Both the position numbers and the translations under genes were made by a program. 27,118 nt of DNA from an uncultured Ileibacterium sp. (GTDB taxonomy: Bacteria; Bacillota; Clostridia; Peptostreptococcales; Anaerovoracaceae), in the NCBI GenBank assembly GCA_902488835.1, contig CABTXQ010000014.1, positions 1 to 27,118 of the forward strand, read 5' to 3'. The notes under the pieces are model-generated. The model saw only the letters and a list, made by a program, of their open reading frames with translations, was not told where the DNA came from and searched no databases. This document shows, piece after piece, positions 16,037 through 23,963 of this stretch (positions are counted from its first letter, which is position 1; each line of letters opens with the position of its first letter).

Positions 16037-16642
16037 ATGAAAATAGAAAAAGCCGTTATAGCATCGAGAAACAGCGGTAAAATAGAAGAAATAAAAGAGG
16101 TTTTATCTAAGTTCGGAATAATAGCAATTTCAAGAGATGAATTTGGAATTGAGAAGTTTGAAGTAGAGGAAACGGGATCAACTCTTGAGGAAAACTCTTT
16201 TATCAAAGCAATGGCAATATTTGAAATAGCAGGAATTCCGGTAATCGCAGATGACAGTGGCCTTGAAGTTGATGCACTAAATGGAAGACCGGGTGTCTAT
16301 TCAGCGAGATATGCAGGTGATCACTGTTCAATGCAGGATAACAGGGATAAGATGCTTAAGGAATTAAAGGGAGTTCCTAAAGATGAGAGAACTGCTAGGT
16401 TTATTTCCGTCATAACAATGATATTTGATAACGGAGATAAAATTTCAGCACGAGGTGAATGCGAGGGAATGATTGCTGAAGAGGAGCGTGGTGATAAGGG
16501 CTTCGGCTATGACCCAATTTTTATACCAAATGGTTATGATATTACATTCGCGGAGATGAGTCAGGAGGAAAAAAATTCTATCAGTCATCGTGGCAAGGCA
16601 CTTAATAGGCTTGAGGAACTAATTTGTGAGAAATGCAAATAA
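16037..16642 (+). CDS. rdgB: XTP/dITP diphosphatase (HAM1/RdgB family)
   Basis: Hydrolyses non-canonical purine nucleotides (XTP, dITP, ITP) to monophosphates and keeps them out of DNA and RNA. The signature segments are present: ASRNSGKIEEI at the N-terminus, IADDSGLEVDALNGRPGVYSARYAG with the catalytic acidic residues, GFGYDPIF and SHRGKA near the end. Length 201 aa is normal. I chose the ATG at 16037 because AAAGGA precedes it and the protein starts exactly at the family's first strand; an upstream frame extension to 15968 reaches into scfB and adds no recognisable sequence. Its end overlaps the yihY-like gene by 17 bp. Confidence 0.95.
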   Translation: MKIEKAVIASRNSGKIEEIKEVLSKFGIIAISRDEFGIEKFEVEETGSTLEENSFIKAMAIFEIAGIPVIADDSGLEVDALNGRPGVYSARYAGDHCSMQDNRDKMLKELKGVPKDERTARFISVITMIFDNGDKISARGECEGMIAEEERGDKGFGYDPIFIPNGYDITFAEMSQEEKNSISHRGKALNRLEELICEKCK

Positions 16643-17597
16643 GAATTTGAAAATCCGTAATATCGGCAATAAACTTGTAAGAATATTAATCCATATATGG
16701 AAGCAATTTGACGATCAGTATTTTAGTGGGTTTGCTGCTCAAATTGCATATTATTTTTTTATGGCAAGCGTACCTACTTTATTGGTACTTTCCGAAGTGC
16801 TCGGATTTTTTGATGTATCGCTTGGGTTTGTTAAAGCTTGGTTGCAGATGAATATGGATTCGAAGATGAGCGAACTCCTTACAAACATACTTAACGCCTC
16901 ATCTGCTGGAGTTGGTAACGTTGTTCTGATTATTTTGGCACTCTGGGCGGCTTCGACACTCGAATTTTCACTTGCAAGACTTAACAGTTATATACTAACG
17001 GATGGTGTTTATAAATTTAACTTTTGGAGTGAGAGAATTGCAGCCATTCCGACAGCCCTACTTACTATAATGACGGCAGCTGCAACAATTGTGATTGTAA
17101 TATACAGCAATATAGTTGTTGCCGGGTTTACACATAAATATAAATATGCACCACTAAGACATCTTATGGCATTAAAATGGCCACTCATATTTGGTGCCTT
17201 CTTTATAGTTGTGCTTGTAAACTATTACGTTATCCAGTGTGTTAAAGTGCCTTTTGCAAGTGTTCTTCCGGGGTCAATCGTATCAAGCCTTGGAATACTC
17301 CTGATAACCTGGATATATTCACTTTATATCAATAAATCCTTAAATAGGAATATATTATATGGATCGCTTTCAAATATAGTTGGAATTATGCTTTGGTTCT
17401 ACCTGATAGCGTGGGTGCTTTGTATAGGAATGATGTTCAATAAAGCATGGGATGTTGTTATGGAGAGAAACAGGTTGACAGATGACAAGATAATGAAACT
17501 AGTTGCTGAAAAGATACAAAGTGATGGGGAAAACGGGGAACCATTACCTGATAAAATAATAAATAAAATAGAGAAAAGGCTTGATAAGGATGAATGA
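16626..17597 (+). CDS. YihY/BrkB family inner membrane protein
   Basis: A polytopic membrane protein of the YihY (BrkB, formerly misnamed RNase BN) family; its biochemical function is not settled. Six membrane helices are visible at about 37-60, 96-117, 140-165, 176-197, 210-230 and 243-265. Family-typical segments include the conserved FSGFAAQIAYYFFMASVPTLL stretch near the first helix and the FWSERIAAIPTALL segment. A charged cytoplasmic tail follows (about 275-323). It starts at GTG 16626, supported by GAGG 9 nt upstream, inside the end of rdgB. The end overlaps the lipid kinase gene by 8 bp. These overlaps suggest coupled synthesis of a small envelope set with the kinase and MscL. Confidence 0.88.
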   Translation: MRNANKNLKIRNIGNKLVRILIHIWKQFDDQYFSGFAAQIAYYFFMASVPTLLVLSEVLGFFDVSLGFVKAWLQMNMDSKMSELLTNILNASSAGVGNVVLIILALWAASTLEFSLARLNSYILTDGVYKFNFWSERIAAIPTALLTIMTAAATIVIVIYSNIVVAGFTHKYKYAPLRHLMALKWPLIFGAFFIVVLVNYYVIQCVKVPFASVLPGSIVSSLGILLITWIYSLYINKSLNRNILYGSLSNIVGIMLWFYLIAWVLCIGMMFNKAWDVVMERNRLTDDKIMKLVAEKIQSDGENGEPLPDKIINKIEKRLDKDE

Positions 17598-18561
17598 ATC
17601 GAATGAATTGGAACCAAAAAGAAAAAAATTACTTTTTATAATGAATCCCAGAGCAGGGACCATGCTTGCTTCAAAATATCTCACGGAAATCCTTATGGAA
17701 TTTGAGAAAGGCGGATATATAACCACCGTACTTCTTACCGCTAAAAGTGGAGATGGAAGGCTTTTTACCATGGAATATGGAAGAGGCATGGATGTTATTG
17801 CATGCGCTGGAGGTGACGGGACCTTGAATGAGGTAATTGACGGAGTCCTTTCTGCAGGGATAGAGTGTAATATCGGGTACATACCGTCCGGAAGTACAAA
17901 CGACTTCGCCACAAGTGTAAACATTCCTAAGAATATTATAGAGGCTGCAGCTAATATTAAGGAAGGTGCACCCTATCCGCTTGATATAGGCACATTCAAC
18001 GGCAGATATTTTTCATATGTAGCTTCCTTTGGAGCTTTTACAAGCATATCTTACAAGGTTCCGCAGACACTTAAGAATATTCTCGGGCATACGGCTTACA
18101 TACTTCAGGGAGCGACAGACGTACTAAATATTAAGCCAATTCATACAAAGGTATATGTAGATGAAGCTACTGAGGATGAGATAATTCTTGAAGATGATTA
18201 TATTTTTGGCGCTATATGTAACTCAAAGTCAGTCGCCGGAATTGTAACAATAAAATCAGAAGATGTTTATATGAATGACGGTAGGATGGAACTCATCCTC
18301 GTAAGAAGTCCAAAAAACATCATAGAACTTCACCAAGTAACTAAGGCAATATTGGAAGGAACGATGAAGTCAGACTGCATCAACTTTATGAGCGCTAAGA
18401 GGATAAGGGTTGAAATTGAAGAGGGTACACACTGGACTCTTGATGGGGAATTCGAAGAAGGTAGAACAATAAATGAAATAAATACTATAAAAGGTGGAAT
18501 AAATATGATTTTACCTAAAAACAGCAATATTTCTAAAGAAATTGAATGGGGGAGAATATGA
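17590..18561 (+). CDS. diacylglycerol kinase / YegS-type lipid kinase
   Basis: Phosphorylates a membrane lipid (diacylglycerol or similar) using ATP. The catalytic fold is clear: IMNPRAG (17-23), CAGGDGTLNEV with the GGDGT nucleotide loop (74-78), IPSGSTNDFA (99-107), and the DGE motif in the C-terminal domain (HWTLDGEFEEG). It belongs to the YegS/Rv2252/BmrU group rather than the small membrane DgkA. 323 aa, no membrane helices. I chose the ATG at 17590; a TTG three codons earlier adds nothing. It overlaps the yihY-like gene by 8 bp and mscL by 4 bp (ATGA). The exact lipid substrate is not readable from sequence. Confidence 0.9.
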   Translation: MNESNELEPKRKKLLFIMNPRAGTMLASKYLTEILMEFEKGGYITTVLLTAKSGDGRLFTMEYGRGMDVIACAGGDGTLNEVIDGVLSAGIECNIGYIPSGSTNDFATSVNIPKNIIEAAANIKEGAPYPLDIGTFNGRYFSYVASFGAFTSISYKVPQTLKNILGHTAYILQGATDVLNIKPIHTKVYVDEATEDEIILEDDYIFGAICNSKSVAGIVTIKSEDVYMNDGRMELILVRSPKNIIELHQVTKAILEGTMKSDCINFMSAKRIRVEIEEGTHWTLDGEFEEGRTINEINTIKGGINMILPKNSNISKEIEWGRI

Positions 18562-18926
18562 TTAAAGAATTTAAAGAGTTTATTTCAAGAGGTAATGTGA
18601 TGGATCTTGCCGTTGCTGTAATTATGGGAGCTGCTTTTACAGCAATAGTTAATTCACTTGTTAATGACATAATAATGCCTATAATAGGTGTGATTATGGG
18701 TGGAAAAAGCTTTGAAAAATTATCGTTTACCATTGGAGATTCGGTAATAAAGTACGGAATGTTCATTCAAAGCATTATAAACTTTCTCCTTATTTCGCTT
18801 GTTATTTTTATAATAGTTAAGACGCTTAACAAATTTAAGAAGAAAAAAGAGGAAGAAGCGGTTCAAGAAAAACCTTCAGAAGAGATATTGCTTCTTTCAG
18901 AAATTAGAGATCTACTTAAAAAATAA
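18558..18926 (+). CDS. mscL: large-conductance mechanosensitive channel
   Basis: Opens a wide pore under membrane tension to release solutes during hypo-osmotic shock. The sequence follows the MscL pattern: N-terminal amphipathic helix IKEFKEFISRGNVMDLAVAVIMG, first helix with the conserved GAAFTAIVNSLVNDIIMP stretch, a short periplasmic loop, second helix (about 70-90), then a charged cytoplasmic bundle (KFKKKKEEE) ending in LLSEIRDLLKK. Length 122 aa is normal for a short MscL. The ATG at 18558 overlaps the kinase stop (ATGA) and has GGGGGAG upstream. An in-frame ATG at 18546 sits within that ribosome binding region and is not preferred. Confidence 0.95.
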   Translation: MIKEFKEFISRGNVMDLAVAVIMGAAFTAIVNSLVNDIIMPIIGVIMGGKSFEKLSFTIGDSVIKYGMFIQSIINFLLISLVIFIIVKTLNKFKKKKEEEAVQEKPSEEILLLSEIRDLLKK

Positions 18927-18980
18927 GGCTGAAGTTTATTAAAATATTACAGCATATTGAGATAAAGAAAGGTGAGTCTA

Positions 18981-20066
18981 ATGAACAAAAGAGCATATAA
19001 TTTTTCAGCGGGACCATCAGTGCTACCTGTTGAAGTATTGGAAAAAGCAAGATCTGAGATGCTCAACTATGAAGGAACAGGAATTTCCGTTATGGAAATG
19101 AGTCATAGGTCGAATGAATTTAAAAAGATAATTACTGATGCGGAAAACAATTTGAGAAAACTCATGAATATTCCGGATAGTTATGAGGTTCTTTTCCTAC
19201 AGGGAGGAGGAACTCTTCAATTCTCTATGATACCTCTTAATTTACTAAATGGGTCAAAGAAGGCCGATTATATAATTACTGGAAACTGGGCAAAAAAAGC
19301 CTTTGATGAGGCAAGAAAATTCGGTGATATTAAGGCGGTAGCTTCATCTGAGGATGAAAATTTCTCATACATTCCAAAGATAAAGCCTAATGATATAAGA
19401 GAAGACGTGGATTATGTATATGTTTGTTACAATAATACAATTTATGGTTCTCACTATAATGAGTATCCTGATGTTGGTGACAAAATTCTTGTTGCAGATA
19501 TGTCCTCTTGCATACTATCTGAAGAGATTGATGTGAGTCGCTTTGGACTGATATTTGCCGGAGCACAGAAGAATGTGGCGCCTGCCGGTCTTACTATGGT
19601 TATAGTAAGGCGGGACCTTATAGGAAAAGCACGAGAGAACACTCCTGTTTACCTAGACTATTCAATTCACGCATCTAAGAACTCTATATATAACACACCG
19701 CCTTGTTGGCAGATATATATCGCAGGAGAGGTGTTCAAATATCTACTAGAAATTGGCGGAATCAAGGCTATTTCGGAGATCAATAGAAGAAAAGCTGATA
19801 AGCTCTATAAATGCATTGATGAGAGCAAGATTTTTAAGGCACCTGTTAGAAAGGAAGACAGGTCGCTTATGAATGTAACATTCGTTACAGGAGATCCTGA
19901 TCTTGACAAGGAATTCATTGAGGGTGCAAAAAAAGAGAATATGATAAATCTTTCCGGTCATAGAAGCGTGTCCGGCATGAGAGCAAGCATTTATAACGCA
20001 ATGCCTGAGGATGGTGTTGATGCTCTCATCGATTATATGAAAAGATTTGAAGCCAAGAGAGTGTAG
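18981..20066 (+). CDS. serC: phosphoserine aminotransferase
   Basis: A pyridoxal-phosphate enzyme that converts 3-phosphohydroxypyruvate and glutamate to phosphoserine in serine synthesis. Typical SerC segments: YNFSAGPSVLP at the N-terminus, EMSHRS (39-44), FLQGGGTLQFSMIPLNLL (72-89), TGNWAKKA (100-107), and the cofactor lysine K197 in FAGAQKN. The C-terminal GHRSVSGMRASIYNAMP substrate motif is also intact. 361 aa, normal length. The ATG at 18981 follows AAAGGTGAG; a GTG three codons upstream lies inside that site. serA and serB are not in the window, so the serine genes are scattered. The next gene's ribosome binding site begins at this stop codon. Confidence 0.96.
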   Translation: MNKRAYNFSAGPSVLPVEVLEKARSEMLNYEGTGISVMEMSHRSNEFKKIITDAENNLRKLMNIPDSYEVLFLQGGGTLQFSMIPLNLLNGSKKADYIITGNWAKKAFDEARKFGDIKAVASSEDENFSYIPKIKPNDIREDVDYVYVCYNNTIYGSHYNEYPDVGDKILVADMSSCILSEEIDVSRFGLIFAGAQKNVAPAGLTMVIVRRDLIGKARENTPVYLDYSIHASKNSIYNTPPCWQIYIAGEVFKYLLEIGGIKAISEINRRKADKLYKCIDESKIFKAPVRKEDRSLMNVTFVTGDPDLDKEFIEGAKKENMINLSGHRSVSGMRASIYNAMPEDGVDALIDYMKRFEAKRV

Positions 20067-20074
20067 GTGAAATC

Positions 20075-21454
20075 ATAAAGAAAAAATTTGATTCATTATT
20101 TTATAATAAATATATTTATGCAGGTTTGACAATTATTATAATCCTTGCCTGCATTTTTTTCTCATGTAAGAATATATATGGATCAAAGTCAAATAAGAAA
20201 AACTTGAAACAGCCGGAAATTACAGCTGAATCATTTGCAGTTATATCTATTTCAACAGGAGAGAGAGTTTATACAAAAAATCCTGAAAGAAAGCAGTTTA
20301 TTGCGGGGCCTGAAAGACTTATGTGTGCAATATGCGTAATAGACAATATGCACGATAAGAAGAAAGAAATGGAGAATTATGTAACGATTCCTGCCAAATA
20401 TGTAAGAGAAAACGATATGTTTAAAGAGGGGCAGGGGGTAAAGGTTAAAGACCTTTTATATGCAGTAATTATATCAGGGTCTGCGGCTGCTGAACTCTCG
20501 CTTGCTGAATATTCTTCAGGAAGCCAGGAAGAATTCATATCATGTATGAATAATAAGGCAAAAGAATTGAAACTTAAGAATACAAACTTCTCAAGCGTTA
20601 CAGCAGACTATGATGATAATCAATATACGACGGTTGAAGACTATGCATTGTTGACTAGAGCAGCAATGAACAATAGTTATATCAAAAAGATGGCAGGGAA
20701 AAAAGGGTATAAAATAAAAACGGACAAAGGAGAAACAGTACCTGTAAAAAATTCAGAAGAGGTAATAGAAGACGCATCGAAGGCGAAAAAAAAGAGCTAC
20801 AGTATTTTTGCCGGAATTATTTACAATGATGGCGGTGAGAATGATGTATCTTATATGCTAAGTGCAGCAAATAAAGATATTGAACTTGTTACAGTTATAT
20901 CAAACGTAAAAAAGGAAAATGCATCTAAAGAAATAAACAATCTGATATCATATGGCTTTATAAAAGTCAATAAGACTGTTGCCGTTGAAAAAGGGAAAAA
21001 AGCTGGATATGTATGGATCAGAAACGGAGAAAAAACGTTAGTACCCGTTTATACTAAAAACAGAGCTTATGTATACCTTCCAAAGGAGGCAAGTAAATCA
21101 TTAATAGTAACCAAAAAGAATATTGGAAAGAATTTGAATGCTCCGATCAAGTCAGGAACTAAGGTTGGAGAATATGATGTGTATGTGGGGGATGAATTCC
21201 AAGGTACTGTAGATCTTGTTGTCAAAAAAACTATAAGCAAGGGCTTTTTCCCTTCAAAAATATACATTTCAAATATGGCAACATATGTAGTGGTAGGATT
21301 GATAGGTTTTCTTATTTTATTAAGAATTGAGAGAAAAAATAGAAAGAAAAGGCGGATTAGAAAGAATAAGATGAAGCGCAGGGAAAAGGCAAGAAAAATC
21401 GCGAGAAGAGAGCTCGCAAGAGAGGATAACAGAAAAAATAGAAATAGGTATTGA
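20075..21454 (+). CDS. degenerate D-alanyl-D-alanine carboxypeptidase-like (peptidase S11) protein, probable pseudoenzyme
   Basis: Aligns with DacF/PBP5-type carboxypeptidases: an N-terminal hydrophobic segment, ESFAVISISTGERVYTKNPE, KNTNFSSVTADYDDNQYTTVEDYALLTRAA, and a PBP5-C-like beta domain (about 297-400). A C-terminal membrane helix then precedes a very basic Arg/Lys tail. All three catalytic motifs are altered. The SxxK site reads GPER (both Ser and Lys lost), the SxN site reads SGS, and no KTG is found where expected (near AGIIYND). It is probably a non-catalytic wall-associated protein. Start: the first ordinary codon is TTG 20126, which has no properly spaced ribosome binding site. 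An AGGTGA four nt before ATA 20075 would give a Lys-rich N-terminus (KKKFDSLFYNKY) ahead of the hydrophobic helix; I prefer that but it is uncertain. 459 aa with it, 442 without. Ends overlapping the uvrC start. Confidence 0.8.
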   Translation: MKKKFDSLFYNKYIYAGLTIIIILACIFFSCKNIYGSKSNKKNLKQPEITAESFAVISISTGERVYTKNPERKQFIAGPERLMCAICVIDNMHDKKKEMENYVTIPAKYVRENDMFKEGQGVKVKDLLYAVIISGSAAAELSLAEYSSGSQEEFISCMNNKAKELKLKNTNFSSVTADYDDNQYTTVEDYALLTRAAMNNSYIKKMAGKKGYKIKTDKGETVPVKNSEEVIEDASKAKKKSYSIFAGIIYNDGGENDVSYMLSAANKDIELVTVISNVKKENASKEINNLISYGFIKVNKTVAVEKGKKAGYVWIRNGEKTLVPVYTKNRAYVYLPKEASKSLIVTKKNIGKNLNAPIKSGTKVGEYDVYVGDEFQGTVDLVVKKTISKGFFPSKIYISNMATYVVVGLIGFLILLRIERKNRKKRRIRKNKMKRREKARKIARRELAREDNRKNRNRY

Positions 21455-23358
21455 TGGCATTTAACATAAAAGATGAAATTTCAAAACTTCCTGAAACACC
21501 TGGAGTATATATGCATAAGGATTCCCTTGGCGAAATAATATATGTCGGTAAGGCTATCAATTTGAAGAGGAGGGTATCCTCCTATTTTTCGAGCTCAAAA
21601 AAAAAGGACTATAAGGTCAAGGCGATGGTTTCAAATATTAGGGAATTTGAATATATAAGTTGTGCAACGGAGCTTGAGGCACTCTTACTCGAATGTAATC
21701 TGATAAAACAGTACATGCCTAAGTACAATATCCTTATGAAAGATGATAAAACCTATCCTTATATTGCGGTCACATTATCTGATACATTTCCACGTGTAAT
21801 TAGGACGAGAGAAACAAAAAGAAATGGAGATAAATATTACGGTCCTTATTCAGATAGCGGATCAGCAGAAAAGGTAGTTGAGTTGATAGAGGATATGTAT
21901 CCGATAAAAAAATGCAGTATGGAGATTTTCCCTAATAACATAAGACCTTGTCTTTATTATCATTTAGGGAAGTGCAAGGGAGTCTGTATAGATAAAATTT
22001 CCAAGAAGAAATATATGCAGATGATAGATGAAATAGTAAATTTCCTTGACGGAAAAGATGTGTCAATTACAAAAAGTATTGAAAAAAAAATGATCGAAGC
22101 TTCAGAAAATTTGAATTATGAGGAAGCTGCTGAATTTAGGGATTATTTGAGGGCGATTAATTCAATAAGAGAAATGCAAAGAGCATCAAACTTAAGAAGT
22201 GAGGATGCCGACATACTCATTCCGACAAAGACTAATATAAACAATGCCGTTATTCAGTACAATGTTCGAGATGGAAAACTTGTCAATAGAGAAGTTTTTT
22301 ATATGGAGAATGCCGATTTTGATAACCAAGGGAATCTCATAACGGAATTTATAAAACAGCATTATGTAGATAAACTCGAGTTACCAAAAGAAATTTTGCT
22401 TGAAAACAATCCTGATGAAGAGGGACTGCTCGCAGATTTTCTCGATAACATCAACAAGAAAAATTCCCAATTAAAATATGAAAGAACGCATAAGACAAGA
22501 CTCGTTGTTCCAATAAAGGGAAATAAGAAGAAGCTTGTAGAAATGGCAAAAGAGGACACACTCAATTTAACCTCATCGCTTGATGAGAGAGCAAAAAGAA
22601 ATGAGGAAAGAAGATTAAAGATAAGGGATAGCATTACAAGATTGATTGAAAAAGCATCGGAATTAAGGAAAACTGTTCCACGAATATTGGATGAACAAGA
22701 TGAGAGAGATTACAGGGTCGAAGCATATGATGTTTCAAATATGAACGGCGTAGATACTGTAAGTGCGATGGTTGTATATAATGGATTAAAACCTGCAAAA
22801 AAAGATTATAGAAAGTTCAAGATAAGGCTTTCTTCAGGTGATGACTACGCAGCACTTTCTGAGACAATAAAAAGGCGAATGAACAGAGCAAAATCAGGTG
22901 ACTTAGGTTTCATTAAATACCCTGACATTATATTTGTAGACGGAGGAATAGGTCAGGTTAGGGCGGTAATAAACACCATGGAATCAATGAATATTTCAAT
23001 TCCTACGGTCGGACTCGCTAAAGACGACTCTCATAGAACCAGGGCAATAGTGTTTGAAGACGGAAGCGAAATACCACTTATAAACGAGAAGATACTCTAT
23101 AACTATGCAGGAACGATCCAGGAAGAGGTCCACAGATTTGCAATAACATTTCAAAGAAATACAAGAAAAAAAAGGATGGTAAAATCAGTTCTAGAGGAGA
23201 TAAAGGGTGTAGGACCAAAGAGAAGAAGGAATCTTCTTGAACACTTTAAGAGCATAGAGGGGATAAAAAAAGCGAGTTACGAGGAGCTTATAGAGGTCGA
23301 TAATATAACTAAAGATGTCGCTGAAAATATTATTCAGTTTTTCAGTATTGACTTGTAA
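21454..23358 (+). CDS. uvrC: excinuclease ABC subunit C
   Basis: Makes both incisions around a lesion in nucleotide excision repair, after UvrA and UvrB. Domains in order: GIY-YIG nuclease (PGVYMHKDSLGEIIYVGKA at 16-34, for the 3' cut), a UVR motif that binds UvrB (KKMIEASENLNYEEAAEFRDYL, about 210-231), and the UvrC RNase H-like nuclease (VEAYDVSNMNG onward, with the FVDGGIGQV segment, for the 5' cut). Tandem helix-hairpin-helix elements (EIKGVGPKRRRNLLEHF) follow at the end. 634 aa, full length. The ATG at 21454 overlaps the TGA of the preceding gene; its ribosome binding site is weak (TAGG), so translation is probably coupled. uvrA and uvrB are not in the window. Confidence 0.95.
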   Translation: MAFNIKDEISKLPETPGVYMHKDSLGEIIYVGKAINLKRRVSSYFSSSKKKDYKVKAMVSNIREFEYISCATELEALLLECNLIKQYMPKYNILMKDDKTYPYIAVTLSDTFPRVIRTRETKRNGDKYYGPYSDSGSAEKVVELIEDMYPIKKCSMEIFPNNIRPCLYYHLGKCKGVCIDKISKKKYMQMIDEIVNFLDGKDVSITKSIEKKMIEASENLNYEEAAEFRDYLRAINSIREMQRASNLRSEDADILIPTKTNINNAVIQYNVRDGKLVNREVFYMENADFDNQGNLITEFIKQHYVDKLELPKEILLENNPDEEGLLADFLDNINKKNSQLKYERTHKTRLVVPIKGNKKKLVEMAKEDTLNLTSSLDERAKRNEERRLKIRDSITRLIEKASELRKTVPRILDEQDERDYRVEAYDVSNMNGVDTVSAMVVYNGLKPAKKDYRKFKIRLSSGDDYAALSETIKRRMNRAKSGDLGFIKYPDIIFVDGGIGQVRAVINTMESMNISIPTVGLAKDDSHRTRAIVFEDGSEIPLINEKILYNYAGTIQEEVHRFAITFQRNTRKKRMVKSVLEEIKGVGPKRRRNLLEHFKSIEGIKKASYEELIEVDNITKDVAENIIQFFSIDL

Positions 23359-23381
23359 TTACATGATGTTCATGGTATATT
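23353..23381 (+). promoter_or_regulatory. possible promoter of the DUF1292 gene
   Basis: TTGTAA (23353-23358, overlapping the uvrC stop), 17-bp spacer, TATATT (23376-23381). The leader would be about 33 nt and contains AAAGGAG before the ATG. Spacing is ideal but both hexamers are partial matches. Confidence 0.45.
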
Positions 23382-23420
23382 AAGCCGACTGTTAATTGAT
23401 TGTTTAAAGGAGATTAATAA

Positions 23421-23711
23421 ATGGCTGATAAGAATCAAATTAATCCTGAAACTACTGAAATGGATGAACAGGATATAATAACACTTGAATTTGACGATGA
23501 CACTGCAGTTGATGCTGAAGTTATTGGAGTTTTTGATGTCGGTGATAAGGAATATATCGCACTTGCACCACTTGACGGAACTGATGACGTATATATATAC
23601 GGATATAAGGACAATGACGATGAGACCTTTGAACTCATTGAGGTTGAAGATGAAGAAGAATTCAATACTGCTGTAAGCGAATTTGATAAGCTTATGGATA
23701 TTGAAGATTAA
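23421..23711 (+). CDS. DUF1292 domain protein
   Basis: A small, very acidic protein (96 aa) of the DUF1292 family common in Firmicutes, whose function is unknown. The recognisable pattern is DIITLEFDDDTAVDAEVIGVFDVGDKEYIALAPLDG, then YIYGYKDNDDETFELIEVEDEEEF, a beta-rich fold. No membrane helix or catalytic motif. The ATG at 23421 has AAAGGAG upstream. It stands between uvrC and a tRNA gene, apparently as its own short transcript. The acidic composition explains long antisense open frames over it, which I disregard. Confidence 0.9.
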   Translation: MADKNQINPETTEMDEQDIITLEFDDDTAVDAEVIGVFDVGDKEYIALAPLDGTDDVYIYGYKDNDDETFELIEVEDEEEFNTAVSEFDKLMDIED

Positions 23712-23753
23712 TATAGAACTTTGATTGCAGGTTGATAGATGTACATGATTTAG

Positions 23754-23794
23754 GGCTGCATTTATGGCTTATCTGATGCAGCCTCTATGATTTT
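23754..23794 (+). terminator. hairpin upstream of tRNA-Leu, possible terminator
   Basis: A perfect 8-bp repeat (GGCTGCAT at 23754-23761, ATGCAGCC at 23776-23783; 14-nt loop) lies between the DUF1292 gene and the tRNA. It is followed by TCTATGATTTT, a poor U-tract, so it may be a weak terminator, an RNA-processing structure or both. Confidence 0.35.
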
Positions 23795-23880
23795 GCGGAT
23801 ATGGCGGAACTGGCAGACGCGCACGGTTCAGGTCCGTGTGACCACAAATCATGAGGGTTCGAATCCCTCTATCCGCACCA
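23795..23880 (+). tRNA. tRNA-Leu (anticodon CAG)
   Basis: The acceptor stem GCGGATA (23795-23801) pairs with TATCCGC (23870-23876), followed by discriminator A and an encoded CCA. The anticodon stem-loop GCACGG-TTCAGGT-CCGTGT gives anticodon CAG, reading CUG. A long variable arm (about GTGACCACAAATCAT) marks a class II tRNA, and the T arm GAGGGTTCGAATCCCTC is canonical. 86 nt including CCA. Confidence 0.97.
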
Positions 23881-23885
23881 GGTAA

Positions 23886-23911
23886 TCCCTTGCCTTGCAG
23901 GGGAATTTTTT
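23886..23911 (+). terminator. intrinsic terminator after tRNA-Leu
   Basis: An 8-bp stem (TCCCTTGC / GCAGGGGA, one G-U pair) with a 3-nt loop is followed by a run of six T residues, 5 nt after the tRNA CCA end. It should end the tRNA transcript before murI. Confidence 0.85.
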
Positions 23912-23963
23912 ATATCATTGCAGTTGTATTATTGTAAATTTATCCGAAAGGGAGAACTTTTAT

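Noticed and set aside
20102..20107. TATAAT before the TTG at 20126
   Set aside because: No acceptable -35 at 16-18 bp; the region is simply AT-rich, and it may be coding if the ATA start is right.
23721..23749. Promoter-like TTGATT, 17 bp, CATGAT upstream of tRNA-Leu
   Set aside because: Both hexamers are weak and read-through from the DUF1292 gene is equally possible.
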